The translations under genes and the position numbers were made by a program. This document shows, piece after piece, positions 24,526-32,817 of a stretch of 64,000 bases of DNA. Position 1 is the stretch's first letter; the number at the start of each line of letters is the position of its first letter. This DNA is from SG8-30 sp963695085 (GTDB lineage Bacteria > Pseudomonadota > Gammaproteobacteria > Steroidobacterales > Steroidobacteraceae). The notes under the pieces were generated by a model, which was not told where the DNA came from, did not search any database, and was given only the letters and a program-made list of their open reading frames with translations. The stretch is from the NCBI GenBank assembly GCA_963695085.1, contig CAVOFV010000006.1, positions 1 through 64,000 of the forward strand. The letters are read 5' to 3'.

Positions 24526-25115
24526 AACTCGCTACCAGTGAATTTGCTCATGGTTGCCTCGTCACGGCTGGAGATCCCGTCGCGCCTGAGCACCTTGCAG
24601 ACCGTCAGGCCGAGTATGCGCAGGTCCAGCCAGGTCGATCTATTGTCCAGGTACCAGACGTCTAGGCGCAGGCGCTCTTCCCAAGAAATCGCATTGCGCC
24701 CGTTGACTTGGGCCCACCCAGTAATTCCCGGACGCACCTCATGCCGGCGCGCCTGCTCGGGCGAGTAGAGGGGCAAGTATTCAATTAGTAGCGGCCTGGG
24801 CCCCACGAGGCTCATGTCCCCCTTGACCACGTTCCAGAGTTCCGGCAATTCGTCGAGACTCGTGCTGCGCAGCATCCGACCGAAAGACGTGAGCCTCGCC
24901 AGGTCATCATTTCCCTTGTAATCGAAATGCGTTGCGACCTGCATCGTGCGGAACTTCAGCAGCCTGAATGGCCGGCCATGTAGCCCGGGTCTGGCTTGGA
25001 CAAACAGGACCGGCCGTCCCATCGTCAGCCAGACTAGCATGGCCACGAACAGTATCACCGGCAGCCATGCCACTGCCGTCAGGGCAATGATCGCGAGGTC
25101 AAGCGCGCGTTTCAC
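24522..25115 (-). CDS. pglC: PglC-like initiating phosphoglycosyl transferase
   Basis: A 197-residue monotopic phosphoglycosyl transferase: one N-terminal re-entrant helix (about 5-30), FRLLKFRTMQ, STSLDELPELWNVVKGDMSLVGPRPLL with the catalytic Asp-Glu pair and PGITGWAQVNGRN. Known: PglC transfers diNAcBac-1-phosphate to undecaprenyl phosphate and starts the glycan. The short form (no extra membrane domain as in WbaP) suits PglC. The GTG start overlaps the preceding glycosyltransferase stop (GTGA). Confidence 0.92.
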   Translation of the reverse strand: MKRALDLAIIALTAVAWLPVILFVAMLVWLTMGRPVLFVQARPGLHGRPFRLLKFRTMQVATHFDYKGNDDLARLTSFGRMLRSTSLDELPELWNVVKGDMSLVGPRPLLIEYLPLYSPEQARRHEVRPGITGWAQVNGRNAISWEERLRLDVWYLDNRSTWLDLRILGLTVCKVLRRDGISSRDEATMSKFTGSEL

Positions 25116-26329
25116 TTACCACTCCCCGCAGCATCGCGCAGGACCTGCTCGAGCAAGCCGGCCAGCCGGCCGCGCTCGAACCTGGATTCCGCCAGGCTGC
25201 GTGCGCGGGCCGGAACGGCCGCGAGCCATTCCTCATCGCGCAACGTGTCCACCAGTTTCTTCGCCGCCGCATACAGGTCTGCCGGATCGAGGATGAAACC
25301 CACCCCCGCCTCCAGGGCCACTCGTGACTGCCACCCGTCAAAATTGCTGGCGACCGGCCTGCCCGCCGCAAGCGCATCGAAAAACTTGTTCTGGACGGCG
25401 TCCTTCCAAACGACGCGCGGCCCGGTGAACAGGGCTACCATCAGGTCGGCGGTATGCAGCCACCGGGCCAGGTCGCGTTTCGCCAGCGGATCCAGCATGA
25501 AGAAAGTGGTCCCGAGTAACCCGCAGGATTGAGCCTCAAGCCGGATTGCATCCCGCTCCGCGCCGTCCCCGATGACCACAAACCGGATCTCGGGATCAAT
25601 GTCAGCGACCCGTCGCGCGAGCCTTACCAGGTAGCCGACGCCATTGACCCGACCCAGCGTACCAGCGAACAGCACCAGCTTCCTGGATCCCAGCCACTGG
25701 AACTCCTCCCTTGGGGACCTGCCCGGCGGGACCGCGGAAAACACGTCCAAGTCGCAACCATTCGGGATGATTGAGATCTTGGCCGGGGGAACCCCCGATC
25801 GGGCGATGTCTTCGCCCATGCCCGGTGCCAGCACGATGATGTGAGAGGCGTAGCGATAGGCCAGCGATTCGAGGCCGCGCGCGAGCCAGACCAGCACAGG
25901 ATTCCGAATGGCCCCGATTGCGATCGGAACGTCCGGCCACAGGTCGCGAACTTCGAAGACCATTGGCACCCGGCGGCGCCAGGCGGCATAGATGGCTGGC
26001 AATGCAATGGTCAGCGGCGTGCTCGTAGCGAATACGACGTCCGCTTCGAGCGACGAGGCCTTGCGTGCGGAGGCCCACGCAAACCTGACAAACGCCGTCA
26101 TTCTCTGGATGAAGTTCATGCGGTTCGAGTATGCAAGCGGCAACCAGTGCACGCGGATTCCGGCTTCGTCGGTGGCAAACCAACTTCGCTGACCGGACGG
26201 CTCGCGCCAGGTGGTAACGAGATCTACCTTGATTCCGGCCGCCACTAGTCGCCGCGCCATTTCATAGGAGCGCGTGCCTCCGGTCATGGCCGGCGTATTG
26301 AAATACTGGTGCAGGTACACGACTCTCAT
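25112..26329 (-). CDS. Glycosyltransferase family 4 (WbuB/PglA-like)
   Basis: A 405-residue GT-B enzyme. The N-terminal part (VYLHQYFNTPAMTGGTRSYEMARRL, FEVRDLWPDVPIAIGAI) is typical of WbuB/WcaI-like retaining transferases; the C-terminal part has FAGTLGRVNGVGYLV and KFFDALAAGRPVASN. Inferred: adds the second sugar to undecaprenyl-PP-diNAcBac, because it lies directly upstream of pglC. The donor is unknown. Overlaps the aminotransferase gene by 4 bases (ATGA). Confidence 0.85.
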   Translation of the reverse strand: MRVVYLHQYFNTPAMTGGTRSYEMARRLVAAGIKVDLVTTWREPSGQRSWFATDEAGIRVHWLPLAYSNRMNFIQRMTAFVRFAWASARKASSLEADVVFATSTPLTIALPAIYAAWRRRVPMVFEVRDLWPDVPIAIGAIRNPVLVWLARGLESLAYRYASHIIVLAPGMGEDIARSGVPPAKISIIPNGCDLDVFSAVPPGRSPREEFQWLGSRKLVLFAGTLGRVNGVGYLVRLARRVADIDPEIRFVVIGDGAERDAIRLEAQSCGLLGTTFFMLDPLAKRDLARWLHTADLMVALFTGPRVVWKDAVQNKFFDALAAGRPVASNFDGWQSRVALEAGVGFILDPADLYAAAKKLVDTLRDEEWLAAVPARARSLAESRFERGRLAGLLEQVLRDAAGSGK

Positions 26330-27426
26330 CGATCGCTGAATGACCGGATCGCCTTGGCGACGAAGTCAATTTCCTGGCCTGTCATTTCGGGAAATATCGG
26401 CAGTGACAGGATCTGGTTCTGGTCTGAATAGGCGTTCGGGAAGTCGGAGTGCACATGTCCAAGATCCGCGTAGGCCGGATAGAACGGCAGCGCCTTCGGA
26501 TAATTGAGCATCGTCGAGATGCCGGCGTCCGACAATCGTCTACGCAATGCATCCCGGGAGCGGGTCCGAATGACGTACAGGTGGTAGACATGCGAACGAC
26601 CGCTGGCGACTTCAGGTGTGCGGAGCCAGTCGAGTCCGGCTAGCGCACGGTCATATTGCTGCGCCACGGCCCTGCGCTTTCGGGTCCACTCCTCCAGGTG
26701 CGGCAACTTCACCAGGAGAATGGCGGCTTGCAGACCGTCCAGCCTGCTGTTGATGCCCTCCATGACGTGCTCGCCTTTCCCGCCATGCCTTGCATACAAC
26801 TCTGACCAGTCTGCGAGTCGATCGTCCTTGGTCACCAGGCATCCTGCATCCCCCATCGCACCCAGGTTCTTGCCTGGATAGAACGAAAAGGTCCCGATCG
26901 TCCCCATCGTGCCGACCTGCCTGCCCTTGTACTCCGCCAGGTGCGCCTGGGCGCAGTCCTCGATGACCCAGAGGCCATGTTTCTGCGCGATGGAGAGGAT
27001 CGGATCCATGTCGGCCGGCTGCCCGTAAAGGTGTACCGGGATGATGCCCACCGTCCTGGCTGTAATTCTTGATTCAAGGCCCGCCGGGTCGATCGTGAAT
27101 GTCCGTGAATCCGTGTCGGCGAATACGATCTTGCCTCCGGCCTGGCTGATCGTCTCCGAGGTCGAGATCCAGGAGTGCGCTGTCGTGATGACTTCATCGC
27201 CTGGCCGCAATTTCAGAGCCTGCATCGCGATGTACAGGGCGTCTGTGCCATTGGCGCACGATACGCAGCGCCTGATGCCGACGGCCGCCGCAAACTGCCG
27301 CTCGAATTCGTCGACACTCCGACCTCGGATGAACTCGCTGCCCGCAATAACCCGGGCAACCGCCTCGTCTATCTCCGCCCGGATCGAAACGTATTGCCGG
27401 TGCAGGTCGACAAAGGGAATCTTCAC
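26326..27426 (-). CDS. wbpE: WbpE-like UDP-3-keto-hexuronate aminotransferase (DegT family)
   Basis: A 366-residue PLP aminotransferase: IPFVDLHRQYVSIRAEID, CANGTDALYIAMQALKLRPGDEV, EDCAQAHLAEYKG and the PLP lysine in SFYPGKNLGAMGDAG. Known: WbpE adds the 3-amino group in the UDP-2,3-diamino-glucuronate pathway. Gene order wbpB-wbpD-wbpE supports that role. GTG start overlaps wbpD (GTGA). It shares general features with the aminotransferase at 11443-12636. Confidence 0.85.
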   Translation of the reverse strand: MKIPFVDLHRQYVSIRAEIDEAVARVIAGSEFIRGRSVDEFERQFAAAVGIRRCVSCANGTDALYIAMQALKLRPGDEVITTAHSWISTSETISQAGGKIVFADTDSRTFTIDPAGLESRITARTVGIIPVHLYGQPADMDPILSIAQKHGLWVIEDCAQAHLAEYKGRQVGTMGTIGTFSFYPGKNLGAMGDAGCLVTKDDRLADWSELYARHGGKGEHVMEGINSRLDGLQAAILLVKLPHLEEWTRKRRAVAQQYDRALAGLDWLRTPEVASGRSHVYHLYVIRTRSRDALRRRLSDAGISTMLNYPKALPFYPAYADLGHVHSDFPNAYSDQNQILSLPIFPEMTGQEIDFVAKAIRSFSDR

Positions 27427-27902
27427 GATCGTCCTTTACTAGTTGATCTTATTCTTCTCGCCGGATTCCCCGCATAGATGCCAGCCTCGACGATATCGCG
27501 GGTCACCACGGCTCCAGCGCCGACCACGACATGGTCGCAGATGTCCACCGGCAGGATGGTCGCATTCGATCCTATGGACACGTGGTTGCCGATCCGCGTC
27601 GACCTCCAGCGACTGGCATCCCCCCGCGCCGGTCCGCCCGATGCGAAGGTGTCGTTGATGAACATGACTCCGTGCGCAACAACGCAATCGTCGCCGATAG
27701 TCACGAGCTCGCAGACAAACGAATGTGATTGAATACGGGTGCGGGCCCCGATGACAGCTCCCTTCTGGATTTCCACGAACGGGCCGATGAATGCACCGGC
27801 GCCGATGCTGCACCCGTAGAGATTGACTGGCTGGACGACCGTTACGCCGGCTTCAAACTTGACGTCGGTGATTCCCGCGGCCCGGATGGTTGGCTCAGCC
27901 AC
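27423..27902 (-). CDS. wbpD: WbpD-like UDP-sugar 3-N-acetyltransferase
   Basis: A 159-residue left-handed beta-helix acetyltransferase: NLYGCSIGAGAFIGPFVEIQKGAVIG, HGVMFINDTFASGG, TRIGNHVSIGSNATILP and VVVGAGAVVTRDIVEAGIYAGNPARRI. Known: WbpD acetylates the 3-amino group to give UDP-2,3-diacetamido-2,3-dideoxyglucuronate. The GTG start lies 8 bases inside the wbpB reading frame. Confidence 0.88.
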   Translation of the reverse strand: MAEPTIRAAGITDVKFEAGVTVVQPVNLYGCSIGAGAFIGPFVEIQKGAVIGARTRIQSHSFVCELVTIGDDCVVAHGVMFINDTFASGGPARGDASRWRSTRIGNHVSIGSNATILPVDICDHVVVGAGAVVTRDIVEAGIYAGNPARRIRSTSKGRS

Positions 27903-28965
27903 CGGGCCTCCCCAGCTTGCAGCGCTTCGGGTTGAACCTCAGCGCTACCGGCCTGCCGGTCTCGATTGACTCGTAGATGGCCGTAATCAGTTCCAGGCTC
28001 CGCCGCCCTTGCAGGCCGTCGACCAGTTTTCGGCCCTCGTTCAGCAGGGCATCGACGACGTGCTCATAGTAGGCCTGATGACCATAGCCGTAGACATTGG
28101 GTGGATTCACAGAGTATTTCGAGAGTACGTCCTCATCTCCTTGTTGCGGGCTGGAGAAGTTCCAGGTCCGCATTTCATTGACGGCGAAGCCGGCTATCTC
28201 GACCGTGCCATTTTCCCCCAGCACGGAAATCGATCCCTCCAGGTCCTTTGGCCGCGCGGCGGTTGTCGCCTCGATGATTCCAAGTGCACCGTTGCGGAAC
28301 TGCAGCGTCACGACCGCGGTATCTTCCGTTTCGATCTCTACCAGGCGTGTCGCACTGACTGCGTACACGCTGTCAACGTCGCCCATCATCCACTCCAGCA
28401 GGTCGACATGATGACTGGCCTGGTTGGTCAGGACCCCGCCATCCATGGCCCAGGTCCCTCGCCATGCGTCGGTGTCGTAATAGGACTGCGGGCGACACCA
28501 CCTGACCCTTACGGTTCCCAGCACCAGCTTGCCGAATCGCCCGGCCTCGAGTGCCTCGCGCAACTTGACGACCGGAACGTTGAAGCGGTTCTGCTTGACG
28601 ACAAACAGGTGAATGCCTGCCTCGTCACAGGCCGCAATCATTCGGTCTGCATCCAGCAGAGTAAGCGCCATCGGCTTCTCGACGACGATATGCTTCCGGT
28701 ACTGCGCCAGTTCAAGCACGTTTGCGGCATGCAGGCCGCTTTCGGTAAGCACCACTGCGACATCGACTCTCGCAGCCCGCATCATCTCGTGCATGTCGGT
28801 GTAATGCGGCACCGAGAACTGCTGCCCGATCGCGCGCGCGCGCTCCCGCCTGACATCGCAGACCGCAGACAGCTGCGCATTGGCAATCTGTTTGTTTCCA
28901 AGCAATTCGGAGTGACGCTTGGCAATCCGGCCGCAACCGACCAGCGCGAAATTCAGTGGTGTCAT
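27895..28965 (-). CDS. wbpB: WbpB-like UDP-GlcNAcA 3-dehydrogenase (Gfo/Idh/MocA)
   Basis: A 356-residue oxidoreductase: NAD-binding LNFALVGCGRIAKRHSELL, the family EKP motif in HIVVEKPMALTLLDADRM, and MDGGVLTNQASHHVDLLEWMMGD with the catalytic His. Known: WbpB oxidises C3 of UDP-GlcNAcA, recycling NAD with 2-oxoglutarate in that family. It is the first of a wbpB-D-E run. Its substrate would come from the WbpA-like dehydrogenase at 57809-59106. Confidence 0.88.
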   Translation of the reverse strand: MTPLNFALVGCGRIAKRHSELLGNKQIANAQLSAVCDVRRERARAIGQQFSVPHYTDMHEMMRAARVDVAVVLTESGLHAANVLELAQYRKHIVVEKPMALTLLDADRMIAACDEAGIHLFVVKQNRFNVPVVKLREALEAGRFGKLVLGTVRVRWCRPQSYYDTDAWRGTWAMDGGVLTNQASHHVDLLEWMMGDVDSVYAVSATRLVEIETEDTAVVTLQFRNGALGIIEATTAARPKDLEGSISVLGENGTVEIAGFAVNEMRTWNFSSPQQGDEDVLSKYSVNPPNVYGYGHQAYYEHVVDALLNEGRKLVDGLQGRRSLELITAIYESIETGRPVALRFNPKRCKLGRPGG

Positions 28966-29019
28966 TGTTCCAGGCTCATATAGGTGTGTCTCGCTGCCAG
29001 GTATCGGGCGCCGGCGCAG

Positions 29020-30165
29020 CTACTTTGGGTAGATGCCCTGTTTCCTCAATCGATTGACCACCTTCTTCATGAACTGCACCATCCAGTAGGAATTGCGGAA
29101 GTCCCTGAATGACCGCCTGTCGGCCTGCATGATCTCCTCGAACTGCGCGGCACTCAGTCCCAGCTTCTTGGTGACGTAGGCCAGGTCCTGCCGCTGCTGC
29201 TCCTCCGGGTAGGGCGGGGCCTGCACCTCGGCCAGCGCGGCGTCACGGGACAGCTGTCCGGCATTGATCAGGTCGGACAAGTGGCCATAGCGCTTGTCGA
29301 TGCCGAATTTCTTCGGCAACACGTAGCCCTGGTAGAAGCGCGTGTAGATGGACTCGTGGTGCTTGCCGCCATAGTACCTCCAGCCAAGCTGCTTCTGCAG
29401 CAGGTCCATAGCCTGATCCTTGCTGTAGTCCACGTAGTTGAGGATGGACACGGTCCGGATGCGCCGGATCATATTGACGTAGAAGATATACGGCAGGCTG
29501 AAGTGCGGGTAGGACCGCAGCCGGGTCGTGCCATGGCGGCGATGCACGTCCTTGACGTACCTCCAGTCGGAATGGCCATAGGCCCAGTCCGGAATGCTGA
29601 TGGACTCCGTTGCGAAGTTCATGCCCGAGACGATGTAGCGAATCCCGCGGCGACTGGCCTCACCCCACAGCAGCGCATTGATCGCGTGGTCCGTGGGTAT
29701 TTCGCCGTCAGGCGTCGAGGCCCTCAGGAACGCGACCTGCAGGTCCCTGAATTCCGGCCAGTCGACGACATAGGTAAAAAGATCGATCTGGAGTTTCTTG
29801 AGTACCTGCTCGATGTTCTTGACGGCCAGCTCGGAATTCCAGCCATTGTCGAAATGTATGGCCAGGGCGCGCAATCGAAGCTCACGGACCAGGTAGGCAA
29901 CATATGTGCTGTCGACTCCGCCGCTGACCCCGATGATGCAGTCATAGTCCCTGCCCTGCCCGGCCCGTTTCATGTCTTCAACGATGGTCGCCAGCGCGCG
30001 CCGCCCTGCTTCGCCTGCCGTCACCCTCGACGACAGCAGCTGGTCATACCGGCGGCAGTGATTGCACACACCGCGCGGGTCAAATTCGATGCCGGCGTCC
30101 ACGCGCACGTCCATGATGCAGCGAACGCAACGCCTCAATACCATCGGGGATGCCACTGCATTCAC
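29020..30165 (-). CDS. wbpG: WbpG-like N-acetyl sugar amidotransferase
   Basis: A 381-residue ATP-pyrophosphatase of the WbpG/PseA family: N-terminal CVRCIMDVRVDAGIEFDPRGVCNHC zinc-type cysteines, PP-loop IIGVSGGVDSTYVAYLV, and PTDHAINALLWGEA. Known: in Pseudomonas aeruginosa O5, WbpG with HisH2 and HisF2 converts an acetamido group of a 2,3-diacetamido uronic acid to acetamidino. The GTG start overlaps the HisF-like stop (GTGA). This is the strongest clue to the chemistry of the polysaccharide. Confidence 0.92.
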   Translation of the reverse strand: MNAVASPMVLRRCVRCIMDVRVDAGIEFDPRGVCNHCRRYDQLLSSRVTAGEAGRRALATIVEDMKRAGQGRDYDCIIGVSGGVDSTYVAYLVRELRLRALAIHFDNGWNSELAVKNIEQVLKKLQIDLFTYVVDWPEFRDLQVAFLRASTPDGEIPTDHAINALLWGEASRRGIRYIVSGMNFATESISIPDWAYGHSDWRYVKDVHRRHGTTRLRSYPHFSLPYIFYVNMIRRIRTVSILNYVDYSKDQAMDLLQKQLGWRYYGGKHHESIYTRFYQGYVLPKKFGIDKRYGHLSDLINAGQLSRDAALAEVQAPPYPEEQQRQDLAYVTKKLGLSAAQFEEIMQADRRSFRDFRNSYWMVQFMKKVVNRLRKQGIYPK

Positions 30166-30920
30166 GAGAATAGCGCCTCAATTTCCGGGCGTTCAGGATA
30201 GGTGATCAGGACTGCCTTATGCTTGCCGTGGAACACGAAGAAACTGCCAGCCGCCACCGCGGAGGCTCCGTGGTTGACCGCCTCGCGGAAGTGCCCAAGC
30301 GAGCCCGCGCCACCGACTGCCACCACGGGAATTGAAACTGCTCCACTAACGTTCCGGATCAGCTCCAGATCATACCCGGACTGCGCGCCATCCCGGTTGA
30401 TCGACCCCAGCAAGATTTCTCCCGCACCCTGGCTTTCCAAATCCCGTGCGCGCGCTACCGGTCCGCACCGGCAGTCCTGCCTGGCGCCATTGACCCAGAC
30501 GCTGTACTGGCCGCGCCAGTTCCGACGCACGTCGATTGCCGCGACGACACTGGAACTGCCCGCGACGGCTGCGACCTCGCCAATCAGCCCCGGAGAATGC
30601 ACCGCAGCCGTATTGATGACCACTTTCTCGATGCCGAGCGAAAACAGGCGCCTTGCCTGCTCGATCGAGCTGATCCCGCCACCGTATGCGAACGGCATAA
30701 ACGCCTCGCTTGCGATGTCCTCCAGCAGTTCATAGTCAGGCCCACGGCCGGACGGGGTCGCACCGATGTCCAGAAACACTAGCTCGTCGACCTCCTTGTC
30801 ATTGAAGATGCGTACTGCATTGATCGGGTCACCCACATAACGCGGGGACTCGAAGGCCGTGGTCTTGACCAGGCCGTTGTCCTGCAGCAGCAGGCAAGGT
30901 ATCACGCGGGTATTCAACAT
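30162..30920 (-). CDS. hisF: HisF-like ammonia-channel subunit for WbpG
   Basis: A 252-residue TIM barrel homologous to imidazole glycerol phosphate synthase cyclase. The second catalytic residue is kept (Asp130 in AIDVRR), but the first, Asp11 of true HisF (IPCLDVKDG), is Leu11 in VIPCLLLQDNG. Known: specialised HisF copies beside wbpG pass ammonia from HisH. Inferred: this copy no longer needs cyclase activity and serves the sugar amidination, not histidine synthesis. It overlaps hisH by one base (TGATG). Confidence 0.9.
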   Translation of the reverse strand: MLNTRVIPCLLLQDNGLVKTTAFESPRYVGDPINAVRIFNDKEVDELVFLDIGATPSGRGPDYELLEDIASEAFMPFAYGGGISSIEQARRLFSLGIEKVVINTAAVHSPGLIGEVAAVAGSSSVVAAIDVRRNWRGQYSVWVNGARQDCRCGPVARARDLESQGAGEILLGSINRDGAQSGYDLELIRNVSGAVSIPVVAVGGAGSLGHFREAVNHGASAVAAGSFFVFHGKHKAVLITYPERPEIEALFS

Positions 30921-31531
30921 CAGAGACTTGCGAAATTGCGGAGCAGGGTCATGCCGAATCGATGACTCTTTTCAGGGTGAAACTGGACGCCCAGTATATT
31001 TCCATGCTCTATCACGGATACAAAATCAATTCCGTAACGCGAGCAGGCCAGCACGTCCCCGGGATGTGCACAGACCAAGTGATACGAGTGGACAAAATAG
31101 AACCTTGACCCTTCCTCGAGCCCGGCGAGCAGCGGTCCCTCCCGGCTCGGAACAATCTGGTTCCATCCCATGTTCGGGACCTTCAGTCCACTTTCCTCCG
31201 AAGGCCGAAAGCGTCGGCAGGTTGCGTCGATCAGGCCGAGACCGGCCATGTCGCCCTCCTCGCTGCCGGCGCCCATCATCTGCATGCCCAGGCATACGCC
31301 AAGGATCGGAATGCGGTCCTCGAGGGCTTTCTTCCTCAGAGGCTCGATCAGTCCGTGGCGGGCCAGCGCCGTCATGCCATGGTCGAATGCGCCAATGCCC
31401 GGGAGGACGATCTTGCAGGCCCGGTCCAGGGATTCGGGCGTGCTGGCCTTCTCGGCCTCGAGCCCGATCTTTCGAAGCATGTTCAGCATCGAGCCGAGGT
31501 TGGCCACGCCGTAGTCGACGACGCTGATCAA
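30920..31531 (-). CDS. hisH: HisH-like glutaminase subunit for WbpG
   Basis: A 203-residue class I glutamine amidotransferase: nucleophile Cys80 in GVCLGMQM, and His185/Glu187 in GVQFHPEKS. Known: it releases ammonia from glutamine and sends it through the HisF partner. It starts with TTG overlapping the TGA of the glycosyltransferase upstream (TTGA); family alignment (MISVVDYGVANL) supports that start. Part of the hisH-hisF-wbpG unit. Confidence 0.9.
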   Translation of the reverse strand: MISVVDYGVANLGSMLNMLRKIGLEAEKASTPESLDRACKIVLPGIGAFDHGMTALARHGLIEPLRKKALEDRIPILGVCLGMQMMGAGSEEGDMAGLGLIDATCRRFRPSEESGLKVPNMGWNQIVPSREGPLLAGLEEGSRFYFVHSYHLVCAHPGDVLACSRYGIDFVSVIEHGNILGVQFHPEKSHRFGMTLLRNFASL

Positions 31532-32739
31532 TGGCCGTCTCCCGCACCGGGTGCCGCGGCGAGGTAGAGCTGCACATACGACGAGGCGATGCGGCCCCAG
31601 TCAAACCTTCGCGCCTCGGCCATGCACTGTTCCCGAATCGCTGGCAGTCGCCCGGCGACTGTATTGATCTTCTCGGCGATGTCGGCCGTGTTGGCGGGAT
31701 CTGCTGCCTCCGCGACGGTAGACGGAGCGAAGTAGCCGTCGATACCCTGTCCGTGGCTGTGCACGACTGGCAATCCCTGGGAAAGGGCCTCGATGTAGGC
31801 CACGCCAAAAGTCTCGCGCCTTGACGGCATCACAAGTACATCATGCTGGCGATAGACTTTACGTAGTTCATCTGCATCGTCCACACGGCCGGCATAGGTT
31901 GCAAACGGGTAGCGGCCCGAAGCCAGGATGCCCTCAATCCTGGCCGCACCAGGGCCGCCACCGCCGACCAGCGTCAGCCGGACGCTCCTGCTCTTGCCGA
32001 GCATCGCTGTGGCTGCCAGCAGCCGCTCCAGGTTCTTGTTTCGCGAGAAGTCACCAACATACAACAGGCTCAGCACCGCATTCATTGGACCGGTACGCGG
32101 CGGCACCGGGGCCAACCAGGCGGGCCTGACTCCGTTGGGAATGACCGTCGACTTGGCCTTGACTTGCTCTGCAAGTCGGGGAGGAATGCGGCCAGTCAGT
32201 TTGCTCTCGTAAGCATGGCTAAGGAATACCACGGCCGAGGCGTCTGCGAGAACCGTGTCACGGATTCCCGCCAGGTCCGGCCGGTACGACATGAAGGCAT
32301 GAATGTCCGTATTTCTGACCGCAACTATGAATGGCGTCCCGAACCTGCGCTTCAATGCCAGGGCCACCGCACCATCGCTATACAGGAAATGGGCATGGGT
32401 CAGGCGCACCCGTGAAATGTCGAGCTGGGCCTGCAGGTCCTGCGACACCCGCCGGATCTTGGACCTGAACATGAATCGGTGCCGCCGCGAGAGTACGTGC
32501 CGGAGGTAACAGGGCACCGTATCTAGGCCGGCCGGCTTCCACACGGCTTCCGCCGGAGTCCTGACCGGCGCATACACCACCTGCGGAATATCCAGCCGGG
32601 CGATATGTGACACCAGCTGCGTATAGATCTGCTGCTTGGCAAAGTCGCTGCACAGGTGCAGGACGGGACCGACGGGCTGAATGCCAGGATTTCCAGGCGA
32701 ATCCTCCAACAGTCGCTCCGCGAATTCATTGACTGCCAT
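31528..32739 (-). CDS. Glycosyltransferase family 4
   Basis: A 403-residue GT-B enzyme. The C-terminal half is typical GT4: LLYVGDFSRNKNLERLL, LTLVGGGGPGAARIEGIL, DVLVMPSRRETFGVAYIEALSQGLPVV with the acidic EX7E motif. Donor and acceptor are unknown. ATG 32739 (after AGGTG) is preferred over an upstream in-frame ATG at 32802, which adds polar sequence unlike the family. Confidence 0.85.
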   Translation of the reverse strand: MAVNEFAERLLEDSPGNPGIQPVGPVLHLCSDFAKQQIYTQLVSHIARLDIPQVVYAPVRTPAEAVWKPAGLDTVPCYLRHVLSRRHRFMFRSKIRRVSQDLQAQLDISRVRLTHAHFLYSDGAVALALKRRFGTPFIVAVRNTDIHAFMSYRPDLAGIRDTVLADASAVVFLSHAYESKLTGRIPPRLAEQVKAKSTVIPNGVRPAWLAPVPPRTGPMNAVLSLLYVGDFSRNKNLERLLAATAMLGKSRSVRLTLVGGGGPGAARIEGILASGRYPFATYAGRVDDADELRKVYRQHDVLVMPSRRETFGVAYIEALSQGLPVVHSHGQGIDGYFAPSTVAEAADPANTADIAEKINTVAGRLPAIREQCMAEARRFDWGRIASSYVQLYLAAAPGAGDGH

Positions 32740-32817
32740 ACACCTATTGTACTGGCAGCAGGTCGCGCGGCGCTGTTGAAAGTCGTGCTGATGCTGCTGC
32801 ATCCGGCCCGGCCGCTT

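Noticed and set aside
30162..31531. Histidine biosynthesis genes hisF and hisH
   Set aside because: They are coupled to wbpG, no other his gene is near, and the HisF copy lacks Asp11, so a glycan role is preferred.
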